Assembly: GCA_013407085.1 (NCBI GenBank) | Contig: JACCGJ010000557.1 | Coordinates: 47,550-111,549 of the forward strand | From: Atriophallophorus winterbourni | Lineage: Eukaryota; Platyhelminthes; Trematoda; Plagiorchiida; Microphallidae | DNA length: 64,000 bases | Direction: 5' to 3' | In this document: in pieces, positions 11,401 to 22,207 of the stretch | Position numbering within the stretch: position 1 is the first letter of the stretch | Layout: each line of letters starts with the position of its first letter | Position numbers and translations under genes: made by a program | The notes under the pieces: generated by a model | The model's database searches: none | What the model saw: only the letters and a program-made list of their open reading frames with translations | What the model was told of the DNA's origin: nothing

Positions 11401-11546
11401 GCTTGTAGTGGACTGAGTACTACAATAGCGTCCCAAATAATGTAGAAGAGAAACACAGGAAATAGAAGATTTATGGCCGTAGCCGAAACGTGCACGAAGG
11501 TACTGCGGAGCAATCACGGAACACGAATCAACGGAAATTGTCACAA
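11401..11546 (-). repeat. LTR-like fragment shared with 17.49-17.63 kb
   Basis: The block 'agccgaaacgtgcacgaagg' with flanking sequence up to 'cgaatcaacggaaatt' is present in both places at high similarity and starts in both with 'gagtactacaata'. The 17.4 kb copy adjoins primer-site remnants, so this is probably LTR sequence of another Gypsy family. Bases 11083-11400 between it and copy 2 hold nothing I recognise. Confidence 0.55.
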
Positions 11547-11585
11547 GGTCAAGGATTCAAGGATTCGAGGATTCAAGGATTTATG
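11547..11585 (-). repeat. Tandem 3' tail of a LINE, (TTGAATCC)n
   Basis: Four imperfect 8-9 bp units ('caaggatt', 'cgaggatt') follow the LINE body at 11.6-12.7 kb at its 3' side. The full-length LINE at 22.2-27.0 kb ends in the same way with 'ttgaatcttgaatct', so this is the element's terminal repeat rather than a chance microsatellite. Confidence 0.75.
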
Positions 11586-11589
11586 GTTA

Positions 11590-12700
11590 AAAAAGTTAAT
11601 ACTTCACAACACCACAGGATTACGGTATGAATAAAAACAGGAAAATACAATCGTATAAGAGCAATAGTGAATATCAAATGTAAGGCTCACGAATGTTATT
11701 CTTTTGCATATGTGAGTCCAATTTCGCTTTAAAAGCCGCCAGGCAAGGAGAGCCCACCACATGTTGGTGTAAGGAATTCCAAAGAAATATAGCACGTACG
11801 GAGAAAAAATGGCGCCAACAATCAATGCGGGAACTTGGAACGTAAATGGATAAGGTATGTCCGCGTGTCACTTTCCAATAACACACATCGAGCAAGTGTT
11901 TTAGTGGATGTCCTTCAGTAGACACAATTCTATATGTCAGAATAATATCGCGTCGTATCCTCCTTTGGGTAAAGTCACATAGACCCAGACGTCACAATCT
12001 TCCGGTGTACGGCACATTGCGAAGACCCATCACTAACTTTGTTGCTCTATGATAGATTCTATCGAAGAGAGCAATGTCTTTTCGCAGCCAAGGAGCCCAG
12101 ACCTCTACCGCATACTCCATCGTAGGGCGAAGGTAGAAATTCATTATCCTTGGTAAGGTTACCAGAGAGAATCTTCCAAATATTCTTCTAAAGATACCTA
12201 ACAATCTGTTTGCCCGTCGATATATATTCTGGCAGTGCGCTGTTCTCTCCAGGTTCTTGCTAATCCACACTCCAAGATCTTTTTCCAACGAGCTCCATGC
12301 TAGGTTTTCAGTTCCTAGTCGATATGTCCAAGGAGCATTCTTGCCAAGATGGAGCATCTTACATTTCTGTATGTTGAATGACATGTCATTCATGACCGCC
12401 TAATTCGACACGCTGTCCAAATCCATTTGCAGTTTCTCACAATCCTCTGCATAACTTATTGGCGTCCAAATTTTCATATCATCCGCGAACATGACCATTT
12501 TGGACGATATGAGGGGAAGTAAACCATTTATGTACAGCAGAAAGAGGAGCGGGCTTATCACAGATCCTTGTGGGACTCCACTGGTGGCTTTGAACGTTTG
12601 GGATAGCGCTCCGTTAACTTTACCTTGGGCGTCGCGATCTGAGAGATAGTTGCACAACCATAAGAGGAGTGGATCACATACTCCTAAACACATTAATGTT
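11590..12700 (-). pseudogene. LINE (family A, CR1/Jockey-like) RT C-half relic
   Basis: On the minus strand from 12700: 'SGVPQGSVISPLLFLLYING', 'VMFADDMKIW' (catalytic FADD intact), then after a stop and frame change 'FNIQKCKMLHLGK', 'EKDLGVWISKNLERTAHC', 'LPRIMNFYLRPTMEYAVEVW', 'IYHRATKLVMGLRNVPY', then 'FFSVRAIFLWNSL'. It matches the family A element at 25.9-26.8 kb throughout. It is 5'-truncated before RT block B and has at least two frame breaks, ending in the terminal repeat at 11547-11585. Confidence 0.9.
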
Positions 12701-13500
12701 TTCGAAGGTCAATTAATGTTAGGTATAGTACAACAATGTTGTTTCAAAGCCACCTTCAAAGAAGTCTGGTCAGAGGAGACTTCTTATCAGGAATTACATT
12801 TGAACTGGCCAAGCGGTATGAGGTCATTCCATGGTAAAGCATAGTCTCTCAGCAACCAGTCACTTCTATGTCAGTCAAGGCATTTGATCTGCGTGGGTCG
12901 ATTGTCGTGGATGACCCGGGTAGGGTATACGAAAAACCGATGAGTACTAAGCAAGGTCACGTCTCACATAGGATGAACGTGCTGACGGAGCCGCCTCACA
13001 TGAGGCGAACGTGCTGCTAGCGAGAATCGCCAGCTAGGCAGGGTCTTAGCGTGAACCCAGTAGGAGCAGATGTAGACACATCCGTAGGTTTGACAACGAA
13101 GAACCCGAAGTTTCGAAAACAAATTGCCTGCTGAGAATTTCCGGCACCTCCAGGGTTAATGGCAAATGGCCTCGCCTAATGAAACCTAAGTGGCGTGTAG
13201 TCGGGATGGTAAGGACCTTGTCTGATTGGTTTCGTGTTGGGCGGTGTGTGCTCGTGGTTGGGGCTAAAGGTAGGATGTCGACAAACGTCGGTGATCCGCG
13301 AATGGCGTGTGCTACGGTATCCACAGATGGAGGTGCATGTGTACCTCAGTAGTAAGAAAGAAAATCTCTCTGGTACATGGGTTTAATGACACGACCTAGT
13401 TATATTGATGTGGCCCAAAAAATGCACCGAGCCATAACATGTTATACCCGCTATATAATCGGTAAATGTACCGATTTGCGCACCTACTCGCTGTAGGGCG
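12700..13500. other. Unassigned, moderately GC-rich stretch
   Basis: No domain is recognised. A 92-codon minus frame (13046-13324) lies downstream of the Gypsy integrase relic in its orientation and could be its degraded pol C-terminus, but I found no conserved motif to support this. The 12.95-13.03 kb part contains the near repeat 'cacataggatgaacgtgctg' / 'cacatgaggcgaacgtgctg', a local duplication of about 38 bp. Confidence 0.35.
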
Positions 13501-13960
13501 ATGGCGGATTGTAGTTAAATACTTGATGTACAAGTGGTTATTATCTCAAATGACCTGGTTGCCATAAAAGTGTCATGCTGTTCATATCCACTGGTTTTCG
13601 GCCATACAGATTTTTCAGTAAGAAACATAGCGCTAGCACGAATGCCTGAATGGGAAAGATTATGTATGTTATGCATAATGCGCCGTCTAAATTCAGACGG
13701 GATAAGTGGTCGAAGACCGCTTTGCGATGAGACGCGAAGGCTATAGCCCGAGCCATCGGGCGAGGAGAGAAGTGTGATATCGAGATAATATGAGTCCCTG
13801 AGCTGTGCGATGCCGGAATTGGTAGCTTGAACTGCAACGATTTCGCTGAGGTCGAGGGAGAGTGGCAACTCTATCACACTCGTTGAAGATAGTGAGTCAG
13901 AGATATTATTTGAGACACCTGAGATATACTGTATGTCTATCGTGAACTCCGCCAAAGACG
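13500..13960 (-). pseudogene. Gypsy fragment, RNase H end to integrase zinc domain (second family)
   Basis: Minus-strand frame reads 'FTIDIQYISGVSNNISDSLS', equivalent to '[20 protein letters not shown]' of copy 2, then 'LRPLIPSEFRRRIMHNIHNL' and 'SHSGIRASAMFL', the first half of the integrase HHCC domain. After that the frame decays. It is a different Gypsy subfamily. The fragment is cut off at about 13960 where the RTE LINE begins, so the RTE probably inserted next to or into it. Confidence 0.75.
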
Positions 13961-13964
13961 GTCC

Positions 13965-16900
13965 CAAGCCCGTCTGAGAAAGGAGGAGGGTTGGGCTCAG
14001 GGCTAGCAACTCTATCCCGCAAAAGCTACATTGCTACGGAAACGATGACAACAGATCCGAAAATTCTACTCAACAATGGCTACAGGAGTGACGCGAACCT
14101 TACAAAAGTTCCCATGACGGATGGAGATGAAAGCCGAAAGGAAGTTTCCACCCCGATGGCCGATCTCCTTGCGCCGAAAAGAACGATAACACTTGGTTGC
14201 TGGAACGTTCGAACGCTGTATCAAGCTGGCAAGCTGGCTCAAGCCATACATGAGCTCAACAGGTATGATCTGAGTATACTTGGAATGTCCGAGGTGAGAT
14301 GGACCGTCTCTGGTCAGCGAAAGCTAGATAGCGGTGAGACTATTATCTGGTCAGGAAGGCAAGATAACCTCCATCACGGTGGAGTCGCTCTGCTTGCAAG
14401 CAGAAAGACCAGCAGCACGATCATGCAATGGAAGTGTGTAAACGAGCGACTCCTATATGTCAGACTAAACTCGAGATTTTGCAAACTCTCGATTGTGGTA
14501 GCGTACGCTCCAACCGAAGATGCAGTCCAAGAGGAGAAAGACAGGTTTTACGAAGCCATGCAATCAGTCTTGAGGGTCATCCCGAAGCACGACCTAGTGG
14601 TGGTAATGGGAGATTTTAACGCTAGAACAGGAACTGTAAATACAGGCAGAGAGCGTACCATGGGAGTGCATGGTGTTGGCCTACAGAATGATAATGGGGA
14701 GAGGCTACTTGACTTCTGCGAAGAGAACGATCTTGTCGTTGGAGGCACCCTATTCCCCCACAAAAACATCCATAAAATAACCTGGTCTTCTCCGGACGGC
14801 AGAACAGAAAGTCAGATTGATCACATGATGATGAATGGTAAATGGAGTCGCTCGTTACAAGATGTGAGGGTTATGCGTGGTGCCAACATTGGTAGCGACC
14901 GTTTCCTGGTTGTGAGGAAGATTTCTTTGAAACTGAGAAGGGCAAATATCGGAATTCAGCGCAGCCCACGGTTGAATGTGAATAAGTCGAGCGATGAGGC
15001 CACGAGGAAAGCTTTTGGCAACATACTGAGAGAGAAAATCAGCGCCCGGCCCAAGGATTCAATGACGATTGATATTTTCAACCGCACACTAAAGGCAGTC
15101 GGAGAAAAAGTCCTCGGGTACAGACAGAGGGGCAAAGCTTCGTGGATCTCGCCGAAAACCTGGCAAGTCATAGAAGAGAGAAAATATATAAAGAAACGCA
15201 TGCTGAGCAAGAATCCGTCTATTGAAAGGAATGCAATTACTGAAGAGTATAGAATGAAATATAAAGAGGTTAAAAAATCAGCGAGGAAGGACAAGAGACG
15301 GTATGTGGAAAACCTGACACAACAAGCAGAAGAGGCGTGCCGAATGAATGATTTGAGAACGTTATATCAGATTAATCGAAAGCTCTGCAATCGTAGTCAG
15401 GCAAGCAATCAACAAGTGAGGACCCAGGGTGGAGATGTGATAACTGATGCGAAAGAAGAGTTAGCCAGATGGCGAGAACATTTCGAGCTCATTCTAAACC
15501 GCCCACCGCCTCAAACCAACGTCGATATACCTGAGGCAGCTACAGACCTTGACGTCAACACAGACCCCATCAGCCTCCAAGAGGTGCAATTTGCTATCCA
15601 GAGGTTGAAAAATGGGAAGGCACCAGGTGACGATGGAGTGTATGCCGAACTGCTCAAGGCAGAAACCGAAGAGACACCGAAAGTTTTGCGAGACCTATCC
15701 CAGAACATCTGGGATACTGAGCAGATACCGGACGCCTGGCGTTCGGGTACTATAATCAAACTTCCGAAGAAAGGTGACTTGAGCTACTGCACCAATTGGC
15801 GAGGTATCACGCTTCTATCAGTTGCGAGCAAAGTATTCTGCCGCATTATTCTTCGACGTGTTTCCAATGCAGTTGAATCCATTTTACGACAAGAGCAAGC
15901 CGGGTTCAGGAAAGGAAAATCTTGCATTGACAAAATCTTTGTCCTCCGTCAGATCCTGGAGCAGACACATGAATGGAATGCAGAGCTATGTGTGGCCTAC
16001 ATAGACTTTCAGAAGGCTTTCGATAGCGTTCACCGACCAGTGTTATGGAAAATCCTCCGTCATTACGGTATACCATCAAAGATAGTAAATCTCATAAAAG
16101 CCTTTTATGAGAAGTTTGAATGCCAAGTCGCTCATAATGGAATGCTCACTCAGAAGTTTGAGGTTCGTACGGGAGTGAGGCAAGGATGTATCCTCTCACC
16201 GATACTCTTCTCTCTAACAATAGACTGGATTATGAGACAGGTGACCGATGGCAGGGCAGCAGGCATTCCATGGACCCCAGCGGGACCGCTAGAAGACCTG
16301 GACTATGCGGATGATGTTGCCCTCTTGGCGTGCAAGATCAGTGACATCCAGAGCAAGAGCGATCGACTATCCGAAATTGGCAAGACGGTGGGTTTAGAAA
16401 TTAACGCTGGCAAATCGGAGGTAATGCGGAAGAATGTTCCGGAGCAACCACCAGTGTTCGTGGACGGTCAACCGCTCAGTGAGGTTACAGATACAGTCTA
16501 CCTTGGGAGCAAACTGACTGTAAATGGTGACTGTGAATATGAGGTCAGGAGAAGGATCGGGAAGGCGAACCAAGCATTCTGCATGCTGAATTCCATTTGG
16601 AAATCCTCCGCTCTCAGCATTAACACGAAGATCAGACTCTTCAAGAGCAACGTTCTGAGTGTGTTGCTGTATGCATCGGAATGCTGGAAGACGACTACTG
16701 CCATTGAGCGCAGAATGAACGTGTTTCAAACTAAGTGCTTGAGAAGGATTCTTCGAATTTTTTGGCCACACACCATTTCGAATGAAGAGCTCCTGAGAAA
16801 AACTGGTCTGGAGGTGGTTTCTACCGTAGTTAAAAGACGACGGTGGAGATGGTTCGGTCATGTCTGCAGGATGGATCCCAGTTCGCATACGAAAGTAGGC

Positions 16901-17115
16901 ATTCACTGCCGTCCGCAAGGTAAACAAAAAAGGGGACGGCCCAAGAAAACTTGGCGCAGAACGTTGGAACGCGAACTACTTGCACAAGGATTCACGGTGC
17001 AGACGGCAACGGAAGAAGCGGCAGACCGAAACCACTGGCGTGAAGTTGTCTTCGCCTTATGTGCCACCCGGCACGGAGAGGACTGAGATGAGAAAGATGA
17101 GATAATCGTGAACTA
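13965..17115 (+). mobile_element. RTE-clade LINE (SR2-like), near complete
   Basis: A short GC-rich leader ('gaaaggaggagggttgg') precedes a single uninterrupted ORF at 13991-17086, and a short TGA-rich 3' end ('gatgagaaagatgagataat') follows, as is usual in RTE elements, which have one long ORF and brief tails. The 3' end is set near 17115. No target-site duplication was identified. Confidence 0.85.
13991..17086 (+). CDS. RTE LINE polyprotein: AP-type endonuclease and reverse transcriptase
   Basis: The 1031-codon ORF nicks target DNA and primes reverse transcription. The N-terminal endonuclease (residues about 60-310) shows 'GCWNVRTLYQ' (Asn), 'LGMSEVRW' (Glu), 'VVAYAPTED' (Tyr), 'VMGDFNARTG' (Asp/Asn) and 'SQIDHMM'. 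The last catalytic box is 'GANIGSDRFLV' where the family has SDH: Arg replaces the catalytic His (codon cgt). The RT (about 520-800) has 'LPKKGDLSYCTNWRGITLL', 'YIDFQKAFDSVHR', 'GVRQGCILSPILFSL' and the catalytic 'LDYADDVALLA'. The C-terminus has 'RRRWRWFGHVCRMDP' and an Arg/Trp-rich tail. No stop or frameshift interrupts it, so it is young, but its endonuclease is probably inactive. The true start could be the second Met. Confidence 0.95.
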   Translation: MGSGLATLSRKSYIATETMTTDPKILLNNGYRSDANLTKVPMTDGDESRKEVSTPMADLLAPKRTITLGCWNVRTLYQAGKLAQAIHELNRYDLSILGMSEVRWTVSGQRKLDSGETIIWSGRQDNLHHGGVALLASRKTSSTIMQWKCVNERLLYVRLNSRFCKLSIVVAYAPTEDAVQEEKDRFYEAMQSVLRVIPKHDLVVVMGDFNARTGTVNTGRERTMGVHGVGLQNDNGERLLDFCEENDLVVGGTLFPHKNIHKITWSSPDGRTESQIDHMMMNGKWSRSLQDVRVMRGANIGSDRFLVVRKISLKLRRANIGIQRSPRLNVNKSSDEATRKAFGNILREKISARPKDSMTIDIFNRTLKAVGEKVLGYRQRGKASWISPKTWQVIEERKYIKKRMLSKNPSIERNAITEEYRMKYKEVKKSARKDKRRYVENLTQQAEEACRMNDLRTLYQINRKLCNRSQASNQQVRTQGGDVITDAKEELARWREHFELILNRPPPQTNVDIPEAATDLDVNTDPISLQEVQFAIQRLKNGKAPGDDGVYAELLKAETEETPKVLRDLSQNIWDTEQIPDAWRSGTIIKLPKKGDLSYCTNWRGITLLSVASKVFCRIILRRVSNAVESILRQEQAGFRKGKSCIDKIFVLRQILEQTHEWNAELCVAYIDFQKAFDSVHRPVLWKILRHYGIPSKIVNLIKAFYEKFECQVAHNGMLTQKFEVRTGVRQGCILSPILFSLTIDWIMRQVTDGRAAGIPWTPAGPLEDLDYADDVALLACKISDIQSKSDRLSEIGKTVGLEINAGKSEVMRKNVPEQPPVFVDGQPLSEVTDTVYLGSKLTVNGDCEYEVRRRIGKANQAFCMLNSIWKSSALSINTKIRLFKSNVLSVLLYASECWKTTTAIERRMNVFQTKCLRRILRIFWPHTISNEELLRKTGLEVVSTVVKRRRWRWFGHVCRMDPSSHTKVGIHCRPQGKQKRGRPKKTWRRTLERELLAQGFTVQTATEEAADRNHWREVVFALCATRHGED

Positions 17116-17344
17116 AATGACAATATCCTGTTGCGTAGTCTCTTGAGAGTACCTACTCGAAGATTTGTTTATTGATGAACGATGGGTTTATAAACAGTAA
17201 ACGAGGTAAACTGTCTGCCCTGCAAAAAGTGTTCCAACCCGACTTGTGAATCGATCAGCAAGTATAGTTATATGATGCACATGACGTTCTGGTGCAAAAC
17301 GTGACAAAAGGATTACAAACATTACCATGAAAAACGTCGATGTA

Positions 17345-17640
17345 AATGAGGGAAAATGACAACTTACCAATTGTAGTGCGCGAGGGATCGTGCATCATAT
17401 CAAGCTCACCAATTTGTAGTGCTTAGTTTAATTTGTAATGGACTGACCACTACAATAATGTCCCGTGCATCACGTCGGGCTCACCATTTTTTAGTAGAAT
17501 GAGTACTACAATAACGATACAAAGAATGTAGGAGAAAACGCACGGGAAATAGTAGATTTATGGCGGTAGCCGAAACGTGCACGAAGGTACCGCGGAGCAA
17601 TCACGGAATACGAATCAACGGAAATTATAGGCGGTAGGTT
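17345..17640 (-). repeat. Cluster of LTR edge and primer-site fragments
   Basis: Three near copies of the junction between primer site and LTR edge occur in a row: 'taccaattgtagtg' (17366), 'gctcaccaatttgtagtg' (17402) and 'gggctcaccattttttagta' (17477). The third leads into the LTR-like block also found at 11401-11546. In the minus orientation each reads LTR edge, then TGGTGAGC primer site, so this is a pile-up of broken Gypsy ends. Bases 17116-17344 hold nothing recognisable. Confidence 0.6.
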
Positions 17641-17839
17641 CAACTTTGTTGCATTTGCCACGCTCAGATACAAAATTTTACGAATTTTCACCGTTTCACA
17701 GTTGTACTTTAAAATAGAAAATCTATTTTACTAATTTTCGAAAGAATACACAATTTATTATTGCACCTCTCGCTGATCAATTACTTCCGTAATAAAGTCA
17801 GTATTCTGTTTTTATCTTGCATCACCGTGTTGAGAATTT

Positions 17840-18440
17840 TCAACGATGAATAGTAAAACTGTTTGTCTTGATGGGAAAGGTGACCAAAAAGTAGCTTAAT
17901 GTATTGAGTGCACTGCTTGCAAGCATTTGGCTCATCCTGGCTGCTCAGCTATACATAAATCCCACTATGGGCTTTATGCGAAATACCGCTGGCTTCCGTG
18001 GTATTGCAGTGATTGTCACTAGGCTGCCACTGATGCCGCATTGGTATACCACGAACGGCGACCTAGTGTGACGCTACCTAGTGCGTCACAGTTCGTGTCC
18101 GACCAAACTTATGCATCAGTCGCGCGGTCCAATTTAGGCCTCGGGCGGACTTCTGCTGATAAAAAAGCAAAACATTCCAGCCAGTTATCCTGCCCTCCCG
18201 TGCCATCCACCTCTTTCGAGGAAAACAATAAATCTAAGCCTTCTAAATGGCGGATGGTTGATGGCCATAAACCACCATTAACCGGCGCTAACGTCACGTA
18301 GGTCAAACAATCACCTACTTTTCTTAGACAACCTTCACGAATAGTGTCCAACATAGCAGGCACACCAAGATGGCAGGTTAAAATTACTACGGTAAACACG
18401 GAAAGTAACATACAAATGTTGCCGACTACAACGCCATCGT
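17840..18440 (+). pseudogene. LINE ORF1 relic with PHD-like zinc finger
   Basis: Around 17895-18010 the plus strand reads 'CIECTACKHLAHPGCSAIH' and then 'WYCSDC', a Cys4-His-Cys3 PHD-type pattern as found in ORF1 of CR1-clade LINEs. It continues with 'TYASVARSNLGLG' and a Ser/Lys-rich linker. Stops at about 17899 and 18020 break it. It belongs upstream of the endonuclease relic at 18.48-19.8 kb. Confidence 0.7.
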
Positions 18441-18476
18441 TCAAATTATTCTGGAGCTAAACAGTCTTCGGAAAAA

Positions 18477-19820
18477 ATGAAACATTACATGGCCCATCTT
18501 CGGCTCGAAAACACCTGCGGTCCATATCTCTACGAGCTACACCCGAGGGTTATAGCGCTGTCTGAGACCTGGCTGTCTGCGGTTGAAGTTGTGCCAACTA
18601 GTATCAGCGAACAGTATCTTGTCATCAGATACGATAGACCTGACGATAGAAGAGGCGGGGGCGTGGCTTTTTTCCTTTAATATGGTCTGCGCAATACGGG
18701 CCCAGGGTTATCTCTCGCTAGTGAAAATATCCAAGTTGTTACTAGTGTCCTGACTTGCTACAAGTCAGCACTGGCGATTGCTTGTGTATACATCACGCCC
18801 TGTGCAACCCTGCGAGAAATTAGTCAACTGCTTAAGACGCTCGACGGGTTGTTTCAATCAGCCCCGAACGTACTAATTCTAGGTGATTTTAATCTCCCAG
18901 ACGTAGAATGGTCAGCTCCCTCAGGGATACTCACCAAGCAATCCGCATCTTTTCTCGATTGGATCCACTATCATGGATTACATCAGCACTTGAACGAACC
19001 CACTAGGTTCCGCGATGGATGCACTCCATCCACTATTGACTTGGTGCTGTCGTCTCAGCTAGAAGCTGTCAAGAATTTCACGTTCTTACCCCCTCTTGGC
19101 AAAATCTACCACGTAATGTTAGGCTTAGAAGCTGTGTTGCTTTTTCACAAACCTCTTGTGTGCCCTAGACGTAATTTTGGACGTGTTGACTGGGGCCTAC
19201 TTTAACAGTCATCAAAATCTTACCTTTTGTTCTCGAGTGCTCCTAGTGTAACTGAAAACTGAGCCAGAATTTGCAAATTTTTTAACGGGCTACAAGACCT
19301 GCATGCTCCACTGCAATGCGTGAATTAGCACCAGCGGCCACCCTGGCGGTCTCCCAGCGTTCGTCGTTCTATTCGTAAACGTGATCGATTATGGCCACAA
19401 TATAGGCTATCGCTCACCTCTGGTTCGTTGGTCCGTTACAGAACCGCCCGAAACACTTGTGTCAAAATGCAACGTTTGCTCAAACAGAAGTTCGAGTTAT
19501 CCTTAGCCAAGGACGCTAAATCCAAACTAAAAAGATTTTAAGTTTACGCGCAATCTAAAGAAAAACTAGGGTAAACATCGGTGACTTAAAACTGTAGGAC
19601 GGACAAGTAGCTAATAGTGACCTAGCTAAGGCGACAGCCTTCTCAAAGTTTTTCAGTAGCGCTCAGCGAAGGGATAATTCTTTAAGCACACCGTCTGAGT
19701 TGCTTGACTTTCCATCTGGTGTCCCTGCACTAGATGATTTGTCCTTTAATGAGGCGGAGGTGTATGAAGCTCTTATTCATGTTCGCGCTAACAAGGCCTA
19801 GAGATCCGATGGCATCCACT
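18477..19820 (+). pseudogene. CR1-like LINE ORF2 relic: endonuclease and start of RT
   Basis: The endonuclease shows 'VIALSETWLSA' (Glu), 'RGGGVAFF', then after a stop 'LILGDFNLPDVEWSAP' (Asp/Asn) and 'STIDLVLSSQ'. The final box reads 'LGKIYHVML', so the SDH triplet is lost. Around 19640-19815 an RT leader is readable ('LSFNEAEVYEAL') up to 'SDGIH', where the element is cut and an AT-rich stretch begins. Several stops make it non-functional. Confidence 0.8.
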
Positions 19821-19885
19821 TAATTAATTAAATAAATAAATAAATTTTATTAATAATAATAATAAAAATAATTAATATTATATTT
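19815..19885. repeat. AT-rich simple repeat (TAAA/TAATA)n
   Basis: 'aaataaataaataaat' is followed by 'aataataataataaaaataat', at the point where the upstream LINE relic ends. It may be a decayed tail of an inserted element or a local microsatellite. Confidence 0.8.
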
Positions 19886-20735
19886 TCTTGGATATCCAAG
19901 GCATGCAATACATGATCAGTTTATCAAATTTGAACAGCAAAAGAAAATAGTACAGTGCAAGTGACCGAAGTGAGCAGGATTTTTAAACATTTTTTTTCGT
20001 TTAATAAGGGAAATTAATATACAGTAGGTAAGAAAAAAATTATCAATGTCTAATAGAAATAAAAATTGATTTAAATTATGTCAAGATCTACGAATGGCAA
20101 GGATGCAAGAAACAAATTGAGAACAGAAATGGAAGGTTATTATGGAAAAGGGGTGCGAATTGTAATGATGTTGTCATGAAAAATTGATAAATAAATTATA
20201 TATGAATAAGTTCATGTTTTTACGGAAAGGTTGAATAAGAAGATTGAAAAGGGAACGTGAATCCATCGGAATAAGAAAATCTAAGAAATTGTGTGGCTAA
20301 TAGCAGGGAGGAGGCAGTAGGGTGCTGTGCTCCAACACTCTTGAAGAATTGTCGATCAATCGAACCAAAACGTGTTCACCAGCCGGATTCTCGTTATCTG
20401 CAGGAGAATGAATCGCATACGGAACAAATCTCGGGCGGATAGATTTCGAGCCATTTACAGTGATGGTTCGTTATTCGAAGACACTGGAATATAATGAAAG
20501 ATTTTCTCTTCACCAGCACGGTGAGAGGTCATCAAAGTAAAATGTACATTTTGAAAAATAATGTTTTTTAGTTTTTTTACGTTTTTTCATGTTTTTGGTA
20601 GATTTTTCTAATATTTTGCACGTTAAGATAAAAAATGAGACATTTCCAGGCCTCATGAGGAATAAAAGACAGTTATATACATAATGGTGTATAGAAAATG
20701 TTATCAAAGGCAATGTCGAGATTAATTTGTTTAAA
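19885..20735. other. AT-rich, no recognised feature
   Basis: The sequence is strongly AT-rich with poly-A/T runs. Open frames are low-complexity (for example 20510-20764 minus) and show no domain. It lies downstream of the family B LINE on the minus strand and could be partly its 3' flank. Confidence 0.4.
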
Positions 20736-20740
20736 AGCAT

Positions 20741-20997
20741 TTCTAGGGTCTGGTAACCTGACACTTGAATGGCCAGTTATCCAGAGAATACTATCTGACC
20801 TCATGATATACTAATATATGCAGATATATAAGCAGATAATGGTTAAGGATATGGTTATATGGTAAAAATGATTATAAAACGCACGGTTACGATGAAGATG
20901 TGTAACAAGATATCTAAGGGTCCGGTAAACTGACACTTGAATGGCCAGTTATCCAGAGAATACTATAAGACATCATGATATACTAATATGTGGAGAA
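20741..20997 (-). repeat. Direct repeat of about 85 bp in a LINE 3' region
   Basis: 'gacacttgaatggccagttatccagagaatacta' type sequence occurs at 20762-20795 and again at 20933-20966, with similar flanks ('tctagggtctggtaa' / 'tctaagggtccggtaa' before, 'catgatatactaatat' after). The two units are about 171 bp apart and lie just 3' of the minus-strand LINE ORF ending at 21008, so they are probably part of its 3' UTR. Confidence 0.75.
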
Positions 20998-21007
20998 AGA
21001 TGTGGAA

Positions 21008-22207
21008 TTAGAAACCTGGGATCCCATGAGAGTATAGAATATCTAGAGAAGAGTTTATCTTAAGGACTTGGGATAGTGAGTGAACGGTAAGAGTTTCTAC
21101 AAGAGTTTTAAATTTTCCTGTAGATGTGCATATACGGAAAAGAAGAGGAAGAGAATTCCAAAGTTGTGCATATCTAATTAAGAAGAAGTTACGTCTAACT
21201 TTAGCGCGAGACAAAGGGATATTCAATAGCCTTGTTCGATTACGCAGATCATATTGAATATAATCGCGAAAGCGCATGCCAGACTGAAGCTTAACTCGCT
21301 GTTGAGTAATGATTCGGAAGAAGAGAAGCAGATTCAGACGAATTCTGCGTAGCCATAGTGGTTCGACACTCAGCAAATTACACCTTTCATGATAAGGCAA
21401 AGGGTTAGAATAACCCAAAGTTATTTTGGTGAAATTACGTTGAAGTCTCTCTAAGAGAAAAGAATCACGCCTCCCCATGTGGGAATATATGATATTACAA
21501 TAATCAAGAATTGGCAGGACCTTCATTTTATATAGTGCAATTTTACTTTCACGTAAGAGGAATTTATGGTTAATTAAACCAAAGTTTTGTCGTGCTCTCG
21601 TGAGGAGATGTCTTGCTTGCTCATTAAAGTTCAGAGAAGAGGAATACCTAAATCCGAGATCCCTAACTTCTGCAGAAGGAGTTATGGTTGAGCCATTTAA
21701 TGTAAGTGTGTCACAGGGGATTAAGCAGCGTAATCCCATATAGTGTGTCTTAGGAGCCGAAAATTCTAATCCCCATTGTGCGCCCCAGCTTGATAGAGAT
21801 GCAAGATCAGTGTTAAGGGATATCAGAGTTTGTGACATTTCATTAGGTGGAAATGATAGGACGACTTTTATGTCATCAGCGAAGATAAAGAGTTTAGAGT
21901 GGTTCACAACACTTTGCAGATCATGAACATAGATGAGAAAAAGAAGGGGGCCTAGAACGCTGCCCTGAATGACGCCACTTGGAATCGGCTGATTAGGTGA
22001 ACTAACACCGTTAACGCTAACTGAAAAGGTGCGATCAGACAGAAAAGAATGAAACCAGCTTAATAAAGGCCCATGAATACGTAAATATGATAACTTCAAT
22101 AGGAGTAGCGTATGTGGAACCCGATCGAAAGCCTTGCTTATGTCTAGGGATACAATAATCACTGATAATCTTGGAACACTTCCTCTGATTGTGCTGTGCG
22201 GTCGCAT
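21008..22207 (-). pseudogene. LINE (family B) RT, C-terminal half, split from 27.0-27.3 kb
   Basis: A 399-codon open minus frame holds RT block A 'VSLDISKAFDRVPHTLLLLK', 'IPSGVIQGSVLGPLLFLIYV', the catalytic 'LFIFADDIKVV', 'VRDLGFRYSSSLNFNEQA' and the end 'LYSHGIPGF', matching the family B copy at 30.0-31.2 kb. The N-terminal RT part of the same element lies at 26995-27330 on the same strand. The family A LINE (22.2-27.0 kb) sits between the two, splitting the frame just before block A. Confidence 0.88.
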
